Of a stretch of 64,000 bases of DNA, positions 1 through 10,131 are shown piece after piece (the first letter of the stretch is position 1; the number at the start of each line of letters is the position of its first letter). The DNA is taken from NCBI GenBank assembly GCA_947446925.1, contig CANFHU010000005.1, positions 97,290 to 161,289 on the forward strand, in the 5' to 3' direction. The DNA comes from Flavobacteriia bacterium. GTDB lineage: Bacteria > Bacteroidota > Bacteroidia > Flavobacteriales_D > Crocinitomicaceae. The notes under the pieces were generated by a model. The model saw nothing but the letters and a program-made list of their open reading frames with translations, ran no database searches and was not told where the DNA came from. The translations under genes and the position numbers were made by a program.

Positions 1-14
1 ACAAAATATTTTAT

Positions 15-22
15 TAAATTTG
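15..22 (+). promoter_or_regulatory. Bacteroidota-type -7 element TAAATTTG upstream of rpmH (the -33 would lie outside the window)
   Basis: Matches TAnnTTTG, 46 bp before the rpmH ATG. Confidence 0.45.
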
Positions 23-67
23 CACACTCAAAACACAAGTAGAAATAAGATTTAAAGAATATATATC

Positions 68-226
68 ATGAAAAGAACGTTTCAACCTTCCGTAAGAAAA
101 AGAAAAAATAAACACGGTTTCCGTGAGCGTATGGCTACAAAAAACGGTCGTAAAGTATTAGCTGCACGTCGTCGTAAAGGAAGAAAAAAATTGACTGTTT
201 CTAGTGAATCTAACCACAAACGTTAA
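68..226 (+). CDS. rpmH: 50S ribosomal protein L34 (52 aa; too short for the ORF track)
   Basis: Own translation [52 protein letters not shown], canonical L34. Confidence 0.98.
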   Translation: MKRTFQPSVRKRKNKHGFRERMATKNGRKVLAARRRKGRKKLTVSSESNHKR

Positions 227-245
227 TTCTATTAGTTAAAATATG

Positions 246-275
246 AAAGGTTATCCGTATGGGTAGCCTTTTTTT
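246..275 (+). terminator. Rho-independent terminator after rpmH
   Basis: AAAGGTTATCC-gtatg-GGTAGCCTTTTTTT hairpin (GU wobbles) plus T run. Confidence 0.75.
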
Positions 276-300
276 ATGTCAAATATTTATTGTGATTACA

Positions 301-340
301 AAAAAAAGTCGCCCCTTTAAAAAAGAGCGACTTTTTTTTT
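301..340. terminator. Terminator, probably for the minus-strand acyltransferase operon (bidirectional-capable)
   Basis: AAAAAAAGTCGC...GCGACTTTTTTT perfect inverted repeat. Confidence 0.75.
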
Positions 341-357
341 ATTTTCAAGTTTCTACA

Positions 358-1272
358 TTAAAAGGTAATATGTCTTTCTTTTTTCTCTTCATAAATATCC
401 GGTATCGTTACTAATATTCCGGTTTCTTCTACTTCTCCAAACTCATGATTCACTGCTGTACCAAATGTTTTCATGGTAGGCGAAAGATGCATATAAATAT
501 TTACAAGCGGTGGTACATTTTCATTTCTTGCTCGTACATATGAATTCAATACTTTAAAACCATCTTTAAAAGGTAGGTTATTTAATTGATCCTCTACAAA
601 AGCACAATCATAATTTTGTGAAAGCGGATGGAAAGGTTTCATTAAATTTTCTGTATCCGGAAAATAGTGATGCATAAAATGAAGTAAAAAATCTCTAGAT
701 GCACGATCATACGTGGGATACATCGTTACTTTTCCAAAAAAGTACTTCATACCTGGGTTTGTTAAAATAATTGCCCCTAAACCATCCCAGATGTTATCCA
801 AAGCAAATAAACCTTTACGTGGATTAACGGCAGGTTGGAAATTTGGTTGAACCCAAGATCTACCTAACTCAATGGTTAATGGTAAGTAATTTTGTACAAA
901 CACATCTGAAAAATCAAAATAATGACTGGTTGACAAATGTATCCCCTGCGAAGTAATTGCGTTTTTGCATAAAATATATCTATACCCACCAACAATTTCT
1001 TCATCTTCCGGTGACCAAACGATCAATTGCTCGTAACAAATATCCGCTGTGTCAAATTCATCTAAATCTAGTGGTAAACCTGTTCCTCCTCCAGATTGGC
1101 GAAACGTAACTTCACGTAACCGTCCAATTTCTTGTAATGTATTTGGTGCATTATGGATATTGACAGAATAAATTTCATTCCCACCTTTACGTGTATTGCG
1201 TATAAAGCGATCTTGATTTAATTCTTGTTTAATTACTTCTTTCGAAACTGGAGCAATAATAGGTTGTTGCAT
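358..1272 (-). CDS. GNAT-type N-acyltransferase, OlsB/hemolysin-like (GlsB-like)
   Basis: Acyl-homoserine-lactone-synthase/OlsB-like sequence (LREVTFRQSGGGTG...DICYEQLIVW...EIVGGYRY...ELGRSWV); adjacent to a PlsC-like gene. Confidence 0.75.
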   Translation of the reverse strand: MQQPIIAPVSKEVIKQELNQDRFIRNTRKGGNEIYSVNIHNAPNTLQEIGRLREVTFRQSGGGTGLPLDLDEFDTADICYEQLIVWSPEDEEIVGGYRYILCKNAITSQGIHLSTSHYFDFSDVFVQNYLPLTIELGRSWVQPNFQPAVNPRKGLFALDNIWDGLGAIILTNPGMKYFFGKVTMYPTYDRASRDFLLHFMHHYFPDTENLMKPFHPLSQNYDCAFVEDQLNNLPFKDGFKVLNSYVRARNENVPPLVNIYMHLSPTMKTFGTAVNHEFGEVEETGILVTIPDIYEEKKERHITF

Positions 1273-1275
1273 AAT

Positions 1276-2094
1276 TTATTGTTCTGAATATGAATATACT
1301 TGGTTACGAATTTCATTCGCCCAATCTTTTTGTGACCTTGATTTTGAAAGTGAATCTGGATAAATTGGCTTTCCAAACGTTAATTTCATTTTAGCGTTTT
1401 TTTGCTTAAACAATTCATCCACTAAAAAAAACATCTCAATATTCGCTTTAATTCCAATTGCCTTTCTAAATTTGGCTAAACGGTAGAAAAAATTAGAAAG
1501 TTTACCATCTATATAAACAGGTACAATTGGTTGATTGTGTTTTATAGATAATGAAACAAAGGTTTTTTTCCATTCTAGATCCTGTACTTTACCATTTGTT
1601 TTACGACTTACCAACCCTGCAGGAAATATACATACAGCACTTCCAGTAGAAAAAATCTCGTCAATCTTTAATAAATTCGAATTCGAATTTCTTCCATGTT
1701 TATTTACCCCGACAAACATTCCTTCCATACTCTTTAAATGTAAAAGAATATCGTTGACGATAAATTTTAAGTCAATACGTTGATTATTTAATGCCGTAAC
1801 TAATGCCATTGCATCCATTCCACCAAGCGGGTGATTCATGGCTAGTGTTACTCCACCTGTTGTTGGAACATTTTCAATCCCCTTAACTTCTAACTGAATA
1901 TTAAATCGATCAATTACAGCCTGACAAAAAGCTTGATTGTGTTTGTCTCTATTGTCTAAAATAACTTCGTTTACTTCCTTCTCATGTAAGATTCGCTCAA
2001 TATAACGAATTACGAAGTTTGGCAGTAGTCTTAATAATCGAGGGTTTTTATCTCCAATTATTTTTCGAATATCAATAAATTTATCTTCTTTCAT
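1276..2094 (-). CDS. PlsC-like 1-acyl-glycerol-phosphate acyltransferase family (GlsA-like); start moved to the internal ATG (MKEDKFIDI...)
   Basis: Acyltransferase motif NHPLGGMDAM and IFPAGLVSRK; ORF track start 2190 gives an implausible F/I-rich leader. Confidence 0.75.
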   Translation of the reverse strand: MKEDKFIDIRKIIGDKNPRLLRLLPNFVIRYIERILHEKEVNEVILDNRDKHNQAFCQAVIDRFNIQLEVKGIENVPTTGGVTLAMNHPLGGMDAMALVTALNNQRIDLKFIVNDILLHLKSMEGMFVGVNKHGRNSNSNLLKIDEIFSTGSAVCIFPAGLVSRKTNGKVQDLEWKKTFVSLSIKHNQPIVPVYIDGKLSNFFYRLAKFRKAIGIKANIEMFFLVDELFKQKNAKMKLTFGKPIYPDSLSKSRSQKDWANEIRNQVYSYSEQ

Positions 2095-2321
2095 ATCGTG
2101 CATTCGAAACAAAAATAAGGGATAAAAGTGGAAACTGAAAATAATTAGACAGAAATGAAAATCTATTTTTATTGTTACAAAAATTAACATTTTTTTTATT
2201 TTTCATTTGTTTATTGAAAATACTTTTATAAATTAGCAAAACATACAATAATTATAAACGCCTATCGGAACAACATTACTCTATTTAGTATAAATCGACT
2301 TCGGTCATAAATTATAGAGTT

Positions 2322-2915
2322 ATGTTTAGTACGTTAGATGATTCCCTATTGGTGAATCAATACATTTCAGGCGACGAAAAATCATTAGAAATTCTTTTAA
2401 AAAAATACAAACGTATTATTTTTAAAACTATTGTTTCAAAAGTAAAATCTACGGAACTTGCTGAAGATTTATTTCAGGATACATTTATTAAAATAATCCA
2501 TACCCTAAAAACTGGAAAATATAATGAGGAAGGTAAATTTTTACCATGGGCACTTCGAATAGCGAATAACTTAATTATCGATTATTTCCGCAAAAATAAT
2601 GCGCGTAAAATGGTTTCGGAATCTTCTTCCAATTCAGACTCGTTTAATGTTTTTACGCATATGGAGTGTGATACGACTCCATGGGTAGAACAGGTAATGC
2701 AAACTGAGTTGTATACCGAACTCTTAAATGGTATAGAATTTTTACCAGTAGCACAACGTGAATTAATTGAAATGCGAATTTTTCAAGGTATGTCATTTAA
2801 AGATATTGCTGAAGAAAAAGAAATAAGTATCAATACCGCACTTGGAAGAATGCGCTATGCAATTCAAAATTTACGCAAGTTGATGGAGGAGAAAAATGTA
2901 CTTATCGAAATATAA
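2322..2915 (+). CDS. RNA polymerase sigma-70 family (ECF-type) sigma factor
   Basis: Region 2 (AEDLFQDTFIKIIHTL...FLPWALRIANNLIIDYFRK) and region 4 (FLPVAQRELIEMRIFQGMSFKDIAEEKEISINTALGRMRYA). Confidence 0.93.
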   Translation: MFSTLDDSLLVNQYISGDEKSLEILLKKYKRIIFKTIVSKVKSTELAEDLFQDTFIKIIHTLKTGKYNEEGKFLPWALRIANNLIIDYFRKNNARKMVSESSSNSDSFNVFTHMECDTTPWVEQVMQTELYTELLNGIEFLPVAQRELIEMRIFQGMSFKDIAEEKEISINTALGRMRYAIQNLRKLMEEKNVLIEI

Positions 2916-2930
2916 AATATAATTTGTACA

Positions 2931-2970
2931 AATCGCAAAGGCTGTCCTTATGAGACAGCCTTTGCGATTT
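2931..2970. terminator. Strong bidirectional terminator between convergent sigma factor gene and secA
   Basis: AATCGCAAAGGCTGTC-cttatga-GACAGCCTTTGCGATT 16-bp perfect stem. Confidence 0.88.
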
Positions 2971-2989
2971 ATGATAATCTAGTTAAAAT

Positions 2990-5900
2990 TTATTTCCCGT
3001 GGCATTGTTTGTATTTCTTTCCACTACCGCATGGACAAGCGTCATTTCTTCCAATCTTTGGCTCAACAACAATTGGTTGTTTTTTAACCACTTCTTCTTC
3101 GATAACTTCAGCATCTTCAATTCCAGAACCTAATTGTGCTTTTTCGTAGTGATTTTGTATCGCAGCAGCTCGGTTAGTACTTTGAATCGATTCTTGTTCG
3201 TATGCAATATCCATTTTCACAAGCGATTCCACTGTTTGAAGATTTAATCTTCCTAACATAGATTTAAACAATTCGAAAGACTCTAATTTATAAACGATTA
3301 ATGGATCTTTTTGCTCATATACCGCTTGTTGTACAGAAGTACGCAATTCATCCATTTCACGTAAATGTTCTTTCCATTCATCATCAATAAGTGCTAATGT
3401 GACATTACGTTCAAAAGCAGTGATCAACGCTTGTCCGTTAGTTTCGTATGCTTCTTTCAAACTAACAACCATCTGCATTTCTTTTACACCGTCAGATAAT
3501 GGGAATAGAATATTTTCAAAGGTATTAGTATGGTTTTCGTAAACACTTTTTACTTGACCATATGCCTTTTGAATAATTCTATCATTTTTATGTTTGTAAT
3601 GCACCATTACTGCATTATACACCTTATCCGAAATTATATTTTTGTTTAAGGTAGAAAATTCCGCCTCATCAACAGGTGATTCAATACCTAATACGCGGTA
3701 CAATTCAAATGTAAATTCTTCATATTGTGTAGCATGTGGGAAATTGTATACAATGGAGTCCGCAACATCATACAACATATTTGCAATATCTAAACTTAAA
3801 CGATCTCCAAATAATGCGTTGTGACGTTTTTTGTAAATTGCTTTACGTTGCGCACTCATTACATCATCATACTCAAGTAGACGTTTACGCATACCAAAGT
3901 TGTTCTCTTCCACTTTTTTCTGCGCACGTTCAATGGATTTGGATACCATACCATGGGTAATTACTTCTCCTTCTTTTAACCCCATACGGTCCATGATTTT
4001 TGCAATTCGTTCTGAACCGAATTTACGCATTAAATCATCTTCTAATGAAACGAAAAATTGGGAAGATCCTGGATCTCCTTGACGTCCAGCACGACCACGT
4101 AACTGTCTGTCAACACGTCTAGAATCATGACGTTCTGTACCAATAATAGCTAAACCTCCAGCTTCTTTTACACCTTCACCTAATTTAATATCTGTACCAC
4201 GACCAGCCATATTTGTTGCAATAGTTACTGCCCCAGCTTTACCTGCTTCAGCAACTATTTCTGCCTCTTTTTGGTGGTGTTTTGCATTCAATACTTGGTG
4301 CGGAATACCACGCATTTTAAACGAACGACTTAAAAATTCGGATATTTCTACCGTTGTCGTTCCAACTAATACTGGACGACCTTCTTTCACTAAGCGTTCT
4401 GTTTCATCAATTACTGCAGAGAACTTTTCGCGTGCGGAACGATAAACTAAATCATTTAAATCTTTACGAGAAATTGCTCGGTGAGGTGGGATTACAACTA
4501 CATCTAATTTATAGATATCCCAAAATTCTTTTGCTTCCGTTTCTGCTGTACCTGTCATACCAGCTAACTTGTGGTACATACGGAAATAATTTTGCAATGT
4601 AATAGTTGCGTAAGTTTGTGTTGCTGCTTCTATCGTAACGTTTTCTTTTGCTTCAATCGCTTGGTGTAGTCCATCCGAATAACGACGACCTTCCATAATA
4701 CGACCTGTTTGCTCATCCACGATTTTTACTTTACCATCCATGATAACATACTCTACTTCTTTTTCAAATAGGGTATAGGCTTTCAATAATTGGTTCACTG
4801 AGTGAATACGCTCCGATTTTACGCTGAAATCACGGATCAATAAATCTTTACGAAATTGTGTATCCTCCAAAGTAAGATTTTCCTTTTGAAGTTTAGCAAT
4901 TTCTCCGCCGATATCCGGAATGACATAAAAATCAGAGTTTTCACCATCTGAAATTAAATTAATGCCCTTCTCAGTTAGTTCAATGGTATTATTTTTCTCG
5001 TCAATAACAAAAAACAGTTCCGCATCAATTTTTTTCATGTGCTTTCCTTGTTCTGCCATATAGGTATTTTCCACTTTTTGTAAGTGGGCCTTAATTCCAG
5101 GTTCCGACAAGAATTTAATTAACGGTTTATTTTTAGGCAGACCTCTGTAAGCACGCAAAAGCGCAATTCCACCATCTTCTAAAGCAGTTTTAACATCTTT
5201 TTTATCATCTCCAGGTGCATTGATTACCGCTAATAATTTTTTCGCTTCTACCAATACTTGATTCACATATGCTCTTTGTGCATCTACTAACTTAACAACA
5301 CGAGGTTTTAGTTCATGGAACTCATGTTCGTCTCCTTTAGGTGTTGGACCTGAAATAATTAATGGTGTTCGAGCATCATCAATTAATACAGAATCGACCT
5401 CGTCGACAATCGCAAAGTGGTGCTCTCGTTGCACTAAATCTTCACGATTACTTGCCATATTATCTCTTAAGTAATCGAAACCAAATTCATTATTCGTTCC
5501 AAAAGTTATATCTGCCAAATATGCATTTCTTCTTTCTGGAGAATTAGGTCTATGTTTATCAATACAATCTACTTTTAAACCATGGAATTGGTATAATGGA
5601 CCCATCCATTCCGAGTCACGTTTTGCTAGGTAATCATTCACCGTTACTAGGTGAACTCCTTTTCCAGAAAGTGCATTTAGATAAACAGGTAAAGTAGCAA
5701 CCAAGGTTTTACCCTCACCAGTTTGCATTTCAGCGATGTTTCCTTTGTGTAGTACTGCACCACCCATTAACTGAACATCGTAATGTACCATTGACCAACT
5801 AACTTTAGCGCCAGCAGCTGTCCAAGCGTTGTGCCAAATCGCTTTATCACCATCAATCGTAATTCCATCTTTTTGATTCGCCAAAATACGATCAAAATCT

Positions 5901-6298
5901 TGAGCGGTAACTTCCAATTGTCCATTTACAGCCCAACGTCTCGAAGTTTCTTTTATGACAGCAAAGGCCTCTGGTAAAATTTCTAGTAATACTTCTTCAA
6001 TTTTTTGATTGACTTCTTTAGAAAGCACATCCATTTTTTCAAACAAAGGTTCTTTATCATCTACCGAAGTTGCCGAATCGTTCGCTTTTAGTCGAATTTC
6101 TTCAATCTGCGCTTCCAATTCTTTTGTTTGTTCTTGAATTAATTTTTGAAAATTACGTGTTTTTCCACGTAATTCGTTATCCGTTAAAGTTTCAAACTGC
6201 GCAAAGAATTCATTTGCTTTATCAATAATTGGTTGATATTCTTTTTGTTCTTTATTCGCTTTATCTCCAAAAATCTTTTTTAAAATACTTGTTATCAT
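2990..6298 (-). CDS. secA: Preprotein translocase subunit SecA
   Basis: GEGKTLVATLPVYLNAL, DEVDSVLIDDARTPLIISG, GRAGRQGDPGSSQFF, C-terminal SEC-C CPCGSGKKYKQCHGK. Confidence 0.99.
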   Translation of the reverse strand: MITSILKKIFGDKANKEQKEYQPIIDKANEFFAQFETLTDNELRGKTRNFQKLIQEQTKELEAQIEEIRLKANDSATSVDDKEPLFEKMDVLSKEVNQKIEEVLLEILPEAFAVIKETSRRWAVNGQLEVTAQDFDRILANQKDGITIDGDKAIWHNAWTAAGAKVSWSMVHYDVQLMGGAVLHKGNIAEMQTGEGKTLVATLPVYLNALSGKGVHLVTVNDYLAKRDSEWMGPLYQFHGLKVDCIDKHRPNSPERRNAYLADITFGTNNEFGFDYLRDNMASNREDLVQREHHFAIVDEVDSVLIDDARTPLIISGPTPKGDEHEFHELKPRVVKLVDAQRAYVNQVLVEAKKLLAVINAPGDDKKDVKTALEDGGIALLRAYRGLPKNKPLIKFLSEPGIKAHLQKVENTYMAEQGKHMKKIDAELFFVIDEKNNTIELTEKGINLISDGENSDFYVIPDIGGEIAKLQKENLTLEDTQFRKDLLIRDFSVKSERIHSVNQLLKAYTLFEKEVEYVIMDGKVKIVDEQTGRIMEGRRYSDGLHQAIEAKENVTIEAATQTYATITLQNYFRMYHKLAGMTGTAETEAKEFWDIYKLDVVVIPPHRAISRKDLNDLVYRSAREKFSAVIDETERLVKEGRPVLVGTTTVEISEFLSRSFKMRGIPHQVLNAKHHQKEAEIVAEAGKAGAVTIATNMAGRGTDIKLGEGVKEAGGLAIIGTERHDSRRVDRQLRGRAGRQGDPGSSQFFVSLEDDLMRKFGSERIAKIMDRMGLKEGEVITHGMVSKSIERAQKKVEENNFGMRKRLLEYDDVMSAQRKAIYKKRHNALFGDRLSLDIANMLYDVADSIVYNFPHATQYEEFTFELYRVLGIESPVDEAEFSTLNKNIISDKVYNAVMVHYKHKNDRIIQKAYGQVKSVYENHTNTFENILFPLSDGVKEMQMVVSLKEAYETNGQALITAFERNVTLALIDDEWKEHLREMDELRTSVQQAVYEQKDPLIVYKLESFELFKSMLGRLNLQTVESLVKMDIAYEQESIQSTNRAAAIQNHYEKAQLGSGIEDAEVIEEEVVKKQPIVVEPKIGRNDACPCGSGKKYKQCHGK

Positions 6299-6308
6299 TT
6301 TGTATGTT

Positions 6309-8381
6309 TTATTCGAAAATAGAAGAATCTATTTTTCCATTTACTTCAATATTTTTAACTTTTCCGCTTAAGGACAATCCTTGCATTTCAATAGAAATAG
6401 TGTATGGTTGAAAGATTCCACTCACTTGTTTAAAATCTCCATAATTAAATGTTTGTGTATTACCTTCTTCGGTGGATATAGATCTAATTTTATAGAAAGT
6501 GGCAACATCAAAATAATCATACGTTTCTTTTATACCATCTGAATATTTAAGTACGTAAGCATCTTTACCGTTTACAACTTCAATCCCTAATAGTTCATAA
6601 TTCACTTTATTTTTTGCGAAAGAAACTTCTGGTAAAATTCCAGCGACTTTTTTCTTTGCATCAATAGATTCTTTAGACATTGGTGTTTTTCCACGCTGAT
6701 CTTCATCGTACCCTTTATTGCCATTAAACACGCTTTTTTGTAAGGTGTTTCCGGCCATACTTAAAATCATCGTTTCCTTATCATTTTGGGATACATAATC
6801 CGTTTTCACAATTGGCATCGGTATTTGTGTCGCAGTTAATTCTGTTTCACGTTTAAGCGTTTTAATTTTTGCGATCGCTTTTGCCGCTTTTTTTAATGAA
6901 GAAGTACTAGTTACGCTGGTTACATATTTTTCGATTAAAACTTCTTTAGAGATGTTTGCCTTTTTAATCTCTTTGATTTCTTGCCCTAAGGCATCCAATT
7001 TTTCAACTGCGCCATCGGAATCAAATCGCTTCAGTTTATCTAAAATTGCTGGATTTCCAACAACGATAATATTACATCCTGAAGCAGTAAGATATTGTTT
7101 AGCAGCATCCAAAATCTCCGCTTTTGTAATACCATCTAATCTTTTTAAATACGTTTGGTAATAATCTTTTGGTAAATTATATTTTATGATATTCAACGCA
7201 AATTGAGCAATAGTCATTGGCTTTTCTAAAGAACGAGCAAAATTACCTGCTAATAAAGCTTTAATACTTACTAATTCCTGATCCGTTACTTCTGCTTTTT
7301 GAATACGATCTAATTCATATAAAATTTGTGCAACTGCACTATCAGTAACATCATTTCTAAAGTTTCCTGAGATAGAATAATAACTTCCGTCTTCAGTTAC
7401 ATTTGCTCTAGAATAACAACCATAGGTATAAGCTCTTTTTTCACGTAAATTTTGGGATAAACGTGCGCCGAAACCACCACCACCAAAAATTCCATTTAGT
7501 GTATTTAAAATCAATTGGTTTTTATCACCTGATTTAATATTCATGGGAAAAGAAACCGTAATTACAGATTGAGGAGCACCTGGTTTTGCGACAAAAATCA
7601 CTCGATTTCCAGCATGATAAAATGGATCATTATATTTTGTAGTTATTTTATCATGACCTTCCCACGCACCAAAATAATGTTCTGCCCAACGTTTCGCTTG
7701 ATCTTTCGTTACATCACCAACAATAACTAAATAACTCCCTTTTGGAGTAAATAATCCGCGGTAATAATTTTTAACATCTGAAATCGTAATGTCTCGCAAT
7801 GTATTTTCTGTTTCAACTTCCCCGTAAGGATGACCAGTTGGAAAGTTCGCTCTAGCTTCAGCATTTGAAGCCATTGCACCAGGGTTAGATTTGGAAGATA
7901 AAATACCCGACTCTTTCATTTTTTTTAAACGCTCAAACTCTTCTTCAGGGAAAGTTGGACGTAATAAAACATCAGACATAAGATCTAATCCTTTATCAGC
8001 ATGCTTCGTTAAACATTGAAGAAATACATTTTGGGAAGAGGAGCGTAGTGTTGCACCAATATAATCAATCTCTTGATCTAATTGATCTTTAGATCTTTTC
8101 TCAGTTCCAGACATAAGTAATTCACCAGCCAACGCACTCAATCCAGTTTTTGGACCTTCAATTATAGGATTAGATCCTAAAACAAAATTAAAAGATACTC
8201 TTGGTAATTTGTGATTCTCGGATAAAATAACAGTAATTCCGTTTGGTAAAGTAAAAACTTCTGACTCTTTAATATTAATCGTTGGTGCAGTACTACCTGT
8301 TGGTCTAATAGAACGATCTAGTTGACCATACAAAATTAGATTAGTACACGTTGCTATACATAGAAATAATAACTTTTTCAT
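6309..8381 (-). CDS. M16-family peptidase-like protein, HXXEH-lacking, with C-terminal lipoprotein-sorting-like (LolA-type) extension
   Basis: M16 fold sequence with R/Y pair LREKRAYTYG but no HXXEH (GLSALAGELLMSG); C-terminal YDYFDVATFYKIRSISTEEGNTQTFNYGDFKQVSGIFQPYTI. Confidence 0.85.
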   Translation of the reverse strand: MKKLLFLCIATCTNLILYGQLDRSIRPTGSTAPTINIKESEVFTLPNGITVILSENHKLPRVSFNFVLGSNPIIEGPKTGLSALAGELLMSGTEKRSKDQLDQEIDYIGATLRSSSQNVFLQCLTKHADKGLDLMSDVLLRPTFPEEEFERLKKMKESGILSSKSNPGAMASNAEARANFPTGHPYGEVETENTLRDITISDVKNYYRGLFTPKGSYLVIVGDVTKDQAKRWAEHYFGAWEGHDKITTKYNDPFYHAGNRVIFVAKPGAPQSVITVSFPMNIKSGDKNQLILNTLNGIFGGGGFGARLSQNLREKRAYTYGCYSRANVTEDGSYYSISGNFRNDVTDSAVAQILYELDRIQKAEVTDQELVSIKALLAGNFARSLEKPMTIAQFALNIIKYNLPKDYYQTYLKRLDGITKAEILDAAKQYLTASGCNIIVVGNPAILDKLKRFDSDGAVEKLDALGQEIKEIKKANISKEVLIEKYVTSVTSTSSLKKAAKAIAKIKTLKRETELTATQIPMPIVKTDYVSQNDKETMILSMAGNTLQKSVFNGNKGYDEDQRGKTPMSKESIDAKKKVAGILPEVSFAKNKVNYELLGIEVVNGKDAYVLKYSDGIKETYDYFDVATFYKIRSISTEEGNTQTFNYGDFKQVSGIFQPYTISIEMQGLSLSGKVKNIEVNGKIDSSIFE

Positions 8382-8388
8382 AGTGCAA

Positions 8389-9861
8389 TTAATTGGAAGA
8401 TTTTGGTAAATAGATTAAGATCACACGTGAATCTTTTGTTAAATATTTTTTCGCAACACGTTGAATATCTGCTGGAGTAATTGTCAAATAGCTAGATAAT
8501 TGCTTATTTATTAGCGCAGTGTTTTTACGATACATGTAGTTATCTGCTAAATTTTCAGCGATACCAGCAACGCTACTATTTGAACTTACAATATTATTTT
8601 CATATTGATTAATAACCTTTTGTAATTCTTCTTTGCTTACAAGTTCAGTTTGAATTCGCGTAATTTCTTCATCCATCGCGTCTTGGAGTGTTTTCAAATC
8701 TACTTTATCCGCCGCAATAGTTGCTACAACACCTAATCCTGGATCTTCGGAATCCATTCCGAAAGAAAATGCCTCTACCGCCAATTGTTTCTTTTCCACT
8801 AAAGATTTATTCATTCTAGAACTTGCACCTTCCGATAAGATTGTATTTAAAACTTCAATTGCTGGATAATCGATATGGTTTTGCTCTGGGAAACGATACC
8901 CCATAAATACTCCAGGTAATTGAATGTTATCATAAATAGTATCTACTTCTTGTCCTTTAATTGGTTCTTCAATGATAGATGGTCGAGGAATAGTGGTAGG
9001 AATTGCTAATTGTTTTTGTATTGCTTTTAATGCACTAGCATCCGTTGGTTTCAAGAAGTTGTTTGCAGTAAATAAGTCTTTAGAAACGCCGTATCTTGAT
9101 TTAAATACATCGTCGGATACATTTTCAAAATCACGGTACATATTTATTGCTTGTCCTTTAGGAATAGAACCGAAATATGTATCAATCATTTTTTTAGTTT
9201 CTTCGATGTTTATATCCCCAGCGATGGATAATACAGCGTTTGAAGGAACATAAAATGTACGGTAAAAGTTCACATAGTCCTCTTCTTGAGCAGCGTCTAA
9301 ATGCTCCATTGCTCCAATTGGAACCCAATTATATGGATGTTTTTTAAATACACGGCTGCTCATATTCGCTAAGAAAGAAGCGTATGGTTGATTGTCAACA
9401 CTTTGTCTTTTTTCTTCTTTTACTACTTGTCTTTGCGTTTCAATACCAGTTTTGTCTACTCGAGCGTGAAGTAAACGTTCACTCTCTAACCAGATACCTA
9501 ACTCAACTTGATTAGAAGGCATTATTTCATAATAATAGGTTCGATCTTGTGAAGTGTTTGCGTTTAAAGTTCCACCGTTTTTTTCTACAATTTGAGGATA
9601 TTCACCTCGTTTAATATTCGTAGAGCCTTCAAATAATAAATGTTCAAAAAAGTGAGCGAAACCAGTACGATCTGCTTTTTCATTTTTAGAACCAACATGA
9701 TACATGATAGATACTGCCGCAATTGGAACAGTATGTTCTTCGTGAAGTATTACATGTAATCCATTGGCTAAATCATACTCTACGTATTCGATTTTTTTCT
9801 GTTGAGACCACAAACTACTCACAGAAAGTAGTGCTGTCAAGGCAACAATGTGTTTTTTCAT
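8389..9861 (-). CDS. M16-family zinc peptidase (active-site HFFEH); start adjusted to MKKHIVALTALLS signal peptide
   Basis: FAHFFEHLLFEGS, GDINIEET; ORF-track start 9912 precedes a good signal peptide. Confidence 0.9.
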   Translation of the reverse strand: MKKHIVALTALLSVSSLWSQQKKIEYVEYDLANGLHVILHEEHTVPIAAVSIMYHVGSKNEKADRTGFAHFFEHLLFEGSTNIKRGEYPQIVEKNGGTLNANTSQDRTYYYEIMPSNQVELGIWLESERLLHARVDKTGIETQRQVVKEEKRQSVDNQPYASFLANMSSRVFKKHPYNWVPIGAMEHLDAAQEEDYVNFYRTFYVPSNAVLSIAGDINIEETKKMIDTYFGSIPKGQAINMYRDFENVSDDVFKSRYGVSKDLFTANNFLKPTDASALKAIQKQLAIPTTIPRPSIIEEPIKGQEVDTIYDNIQLPGVFMGYRFPEQNHIDYPAIEVLNTILSEGASSRMNKSLVEKKQLAVEAFSFGMDSEDPGLGVVATIAADKVDLKTLQDAMDEEITRIQTELVSKEELQKVINQYENNIVSSNSSVAGIAENLADNYMYRKNTALINKQLSSYLTITPADIQRVAKKYLTKDSRVILIYLPKSSN

Positions 9862-9971
9862 AGGTGTGTAAATAATATTTTTCGGATTTTTTCCGTGAGT
9901 CCAAATATACATATTAAGATTTAGTTGTAAATCATTGAGTGAGTTAAGTTTGTTAAAAATACAAAACGGAA

Positions 9972-10031
9972 TTAAGTATTTAAATATTAATTAGTTAAAT
10001 ACAATACTTAACAACTTGTTAACAACCTGTT
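9972..10031. promoter_or_regulatory. Inverted and direct repeats in the divergent promoter region
   Basis: TTAAGTATT(9972-9980)...AATACTTAA(10003-10011); AACAACTTGTT/AACAACCTGTT tandem repeat; palindrome TTGTTAACAA (10016-10025). Confidence 0.4.
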
Positions 10032-10131
10032 AATTTCTTTATTTTTCATGTTCATAAGAACAATTGAATTTAAAAATCTTTTTATAAGGCTTGCACTTAA
10101 ATTCGCCGTTCGATTTAAAAACCGAATAGAA

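Noticed and set aside
3642-5547. Plus-strand ORFs opposite secA
   Set aside because: Entirely antisense to the unambiguous secA coding frame.
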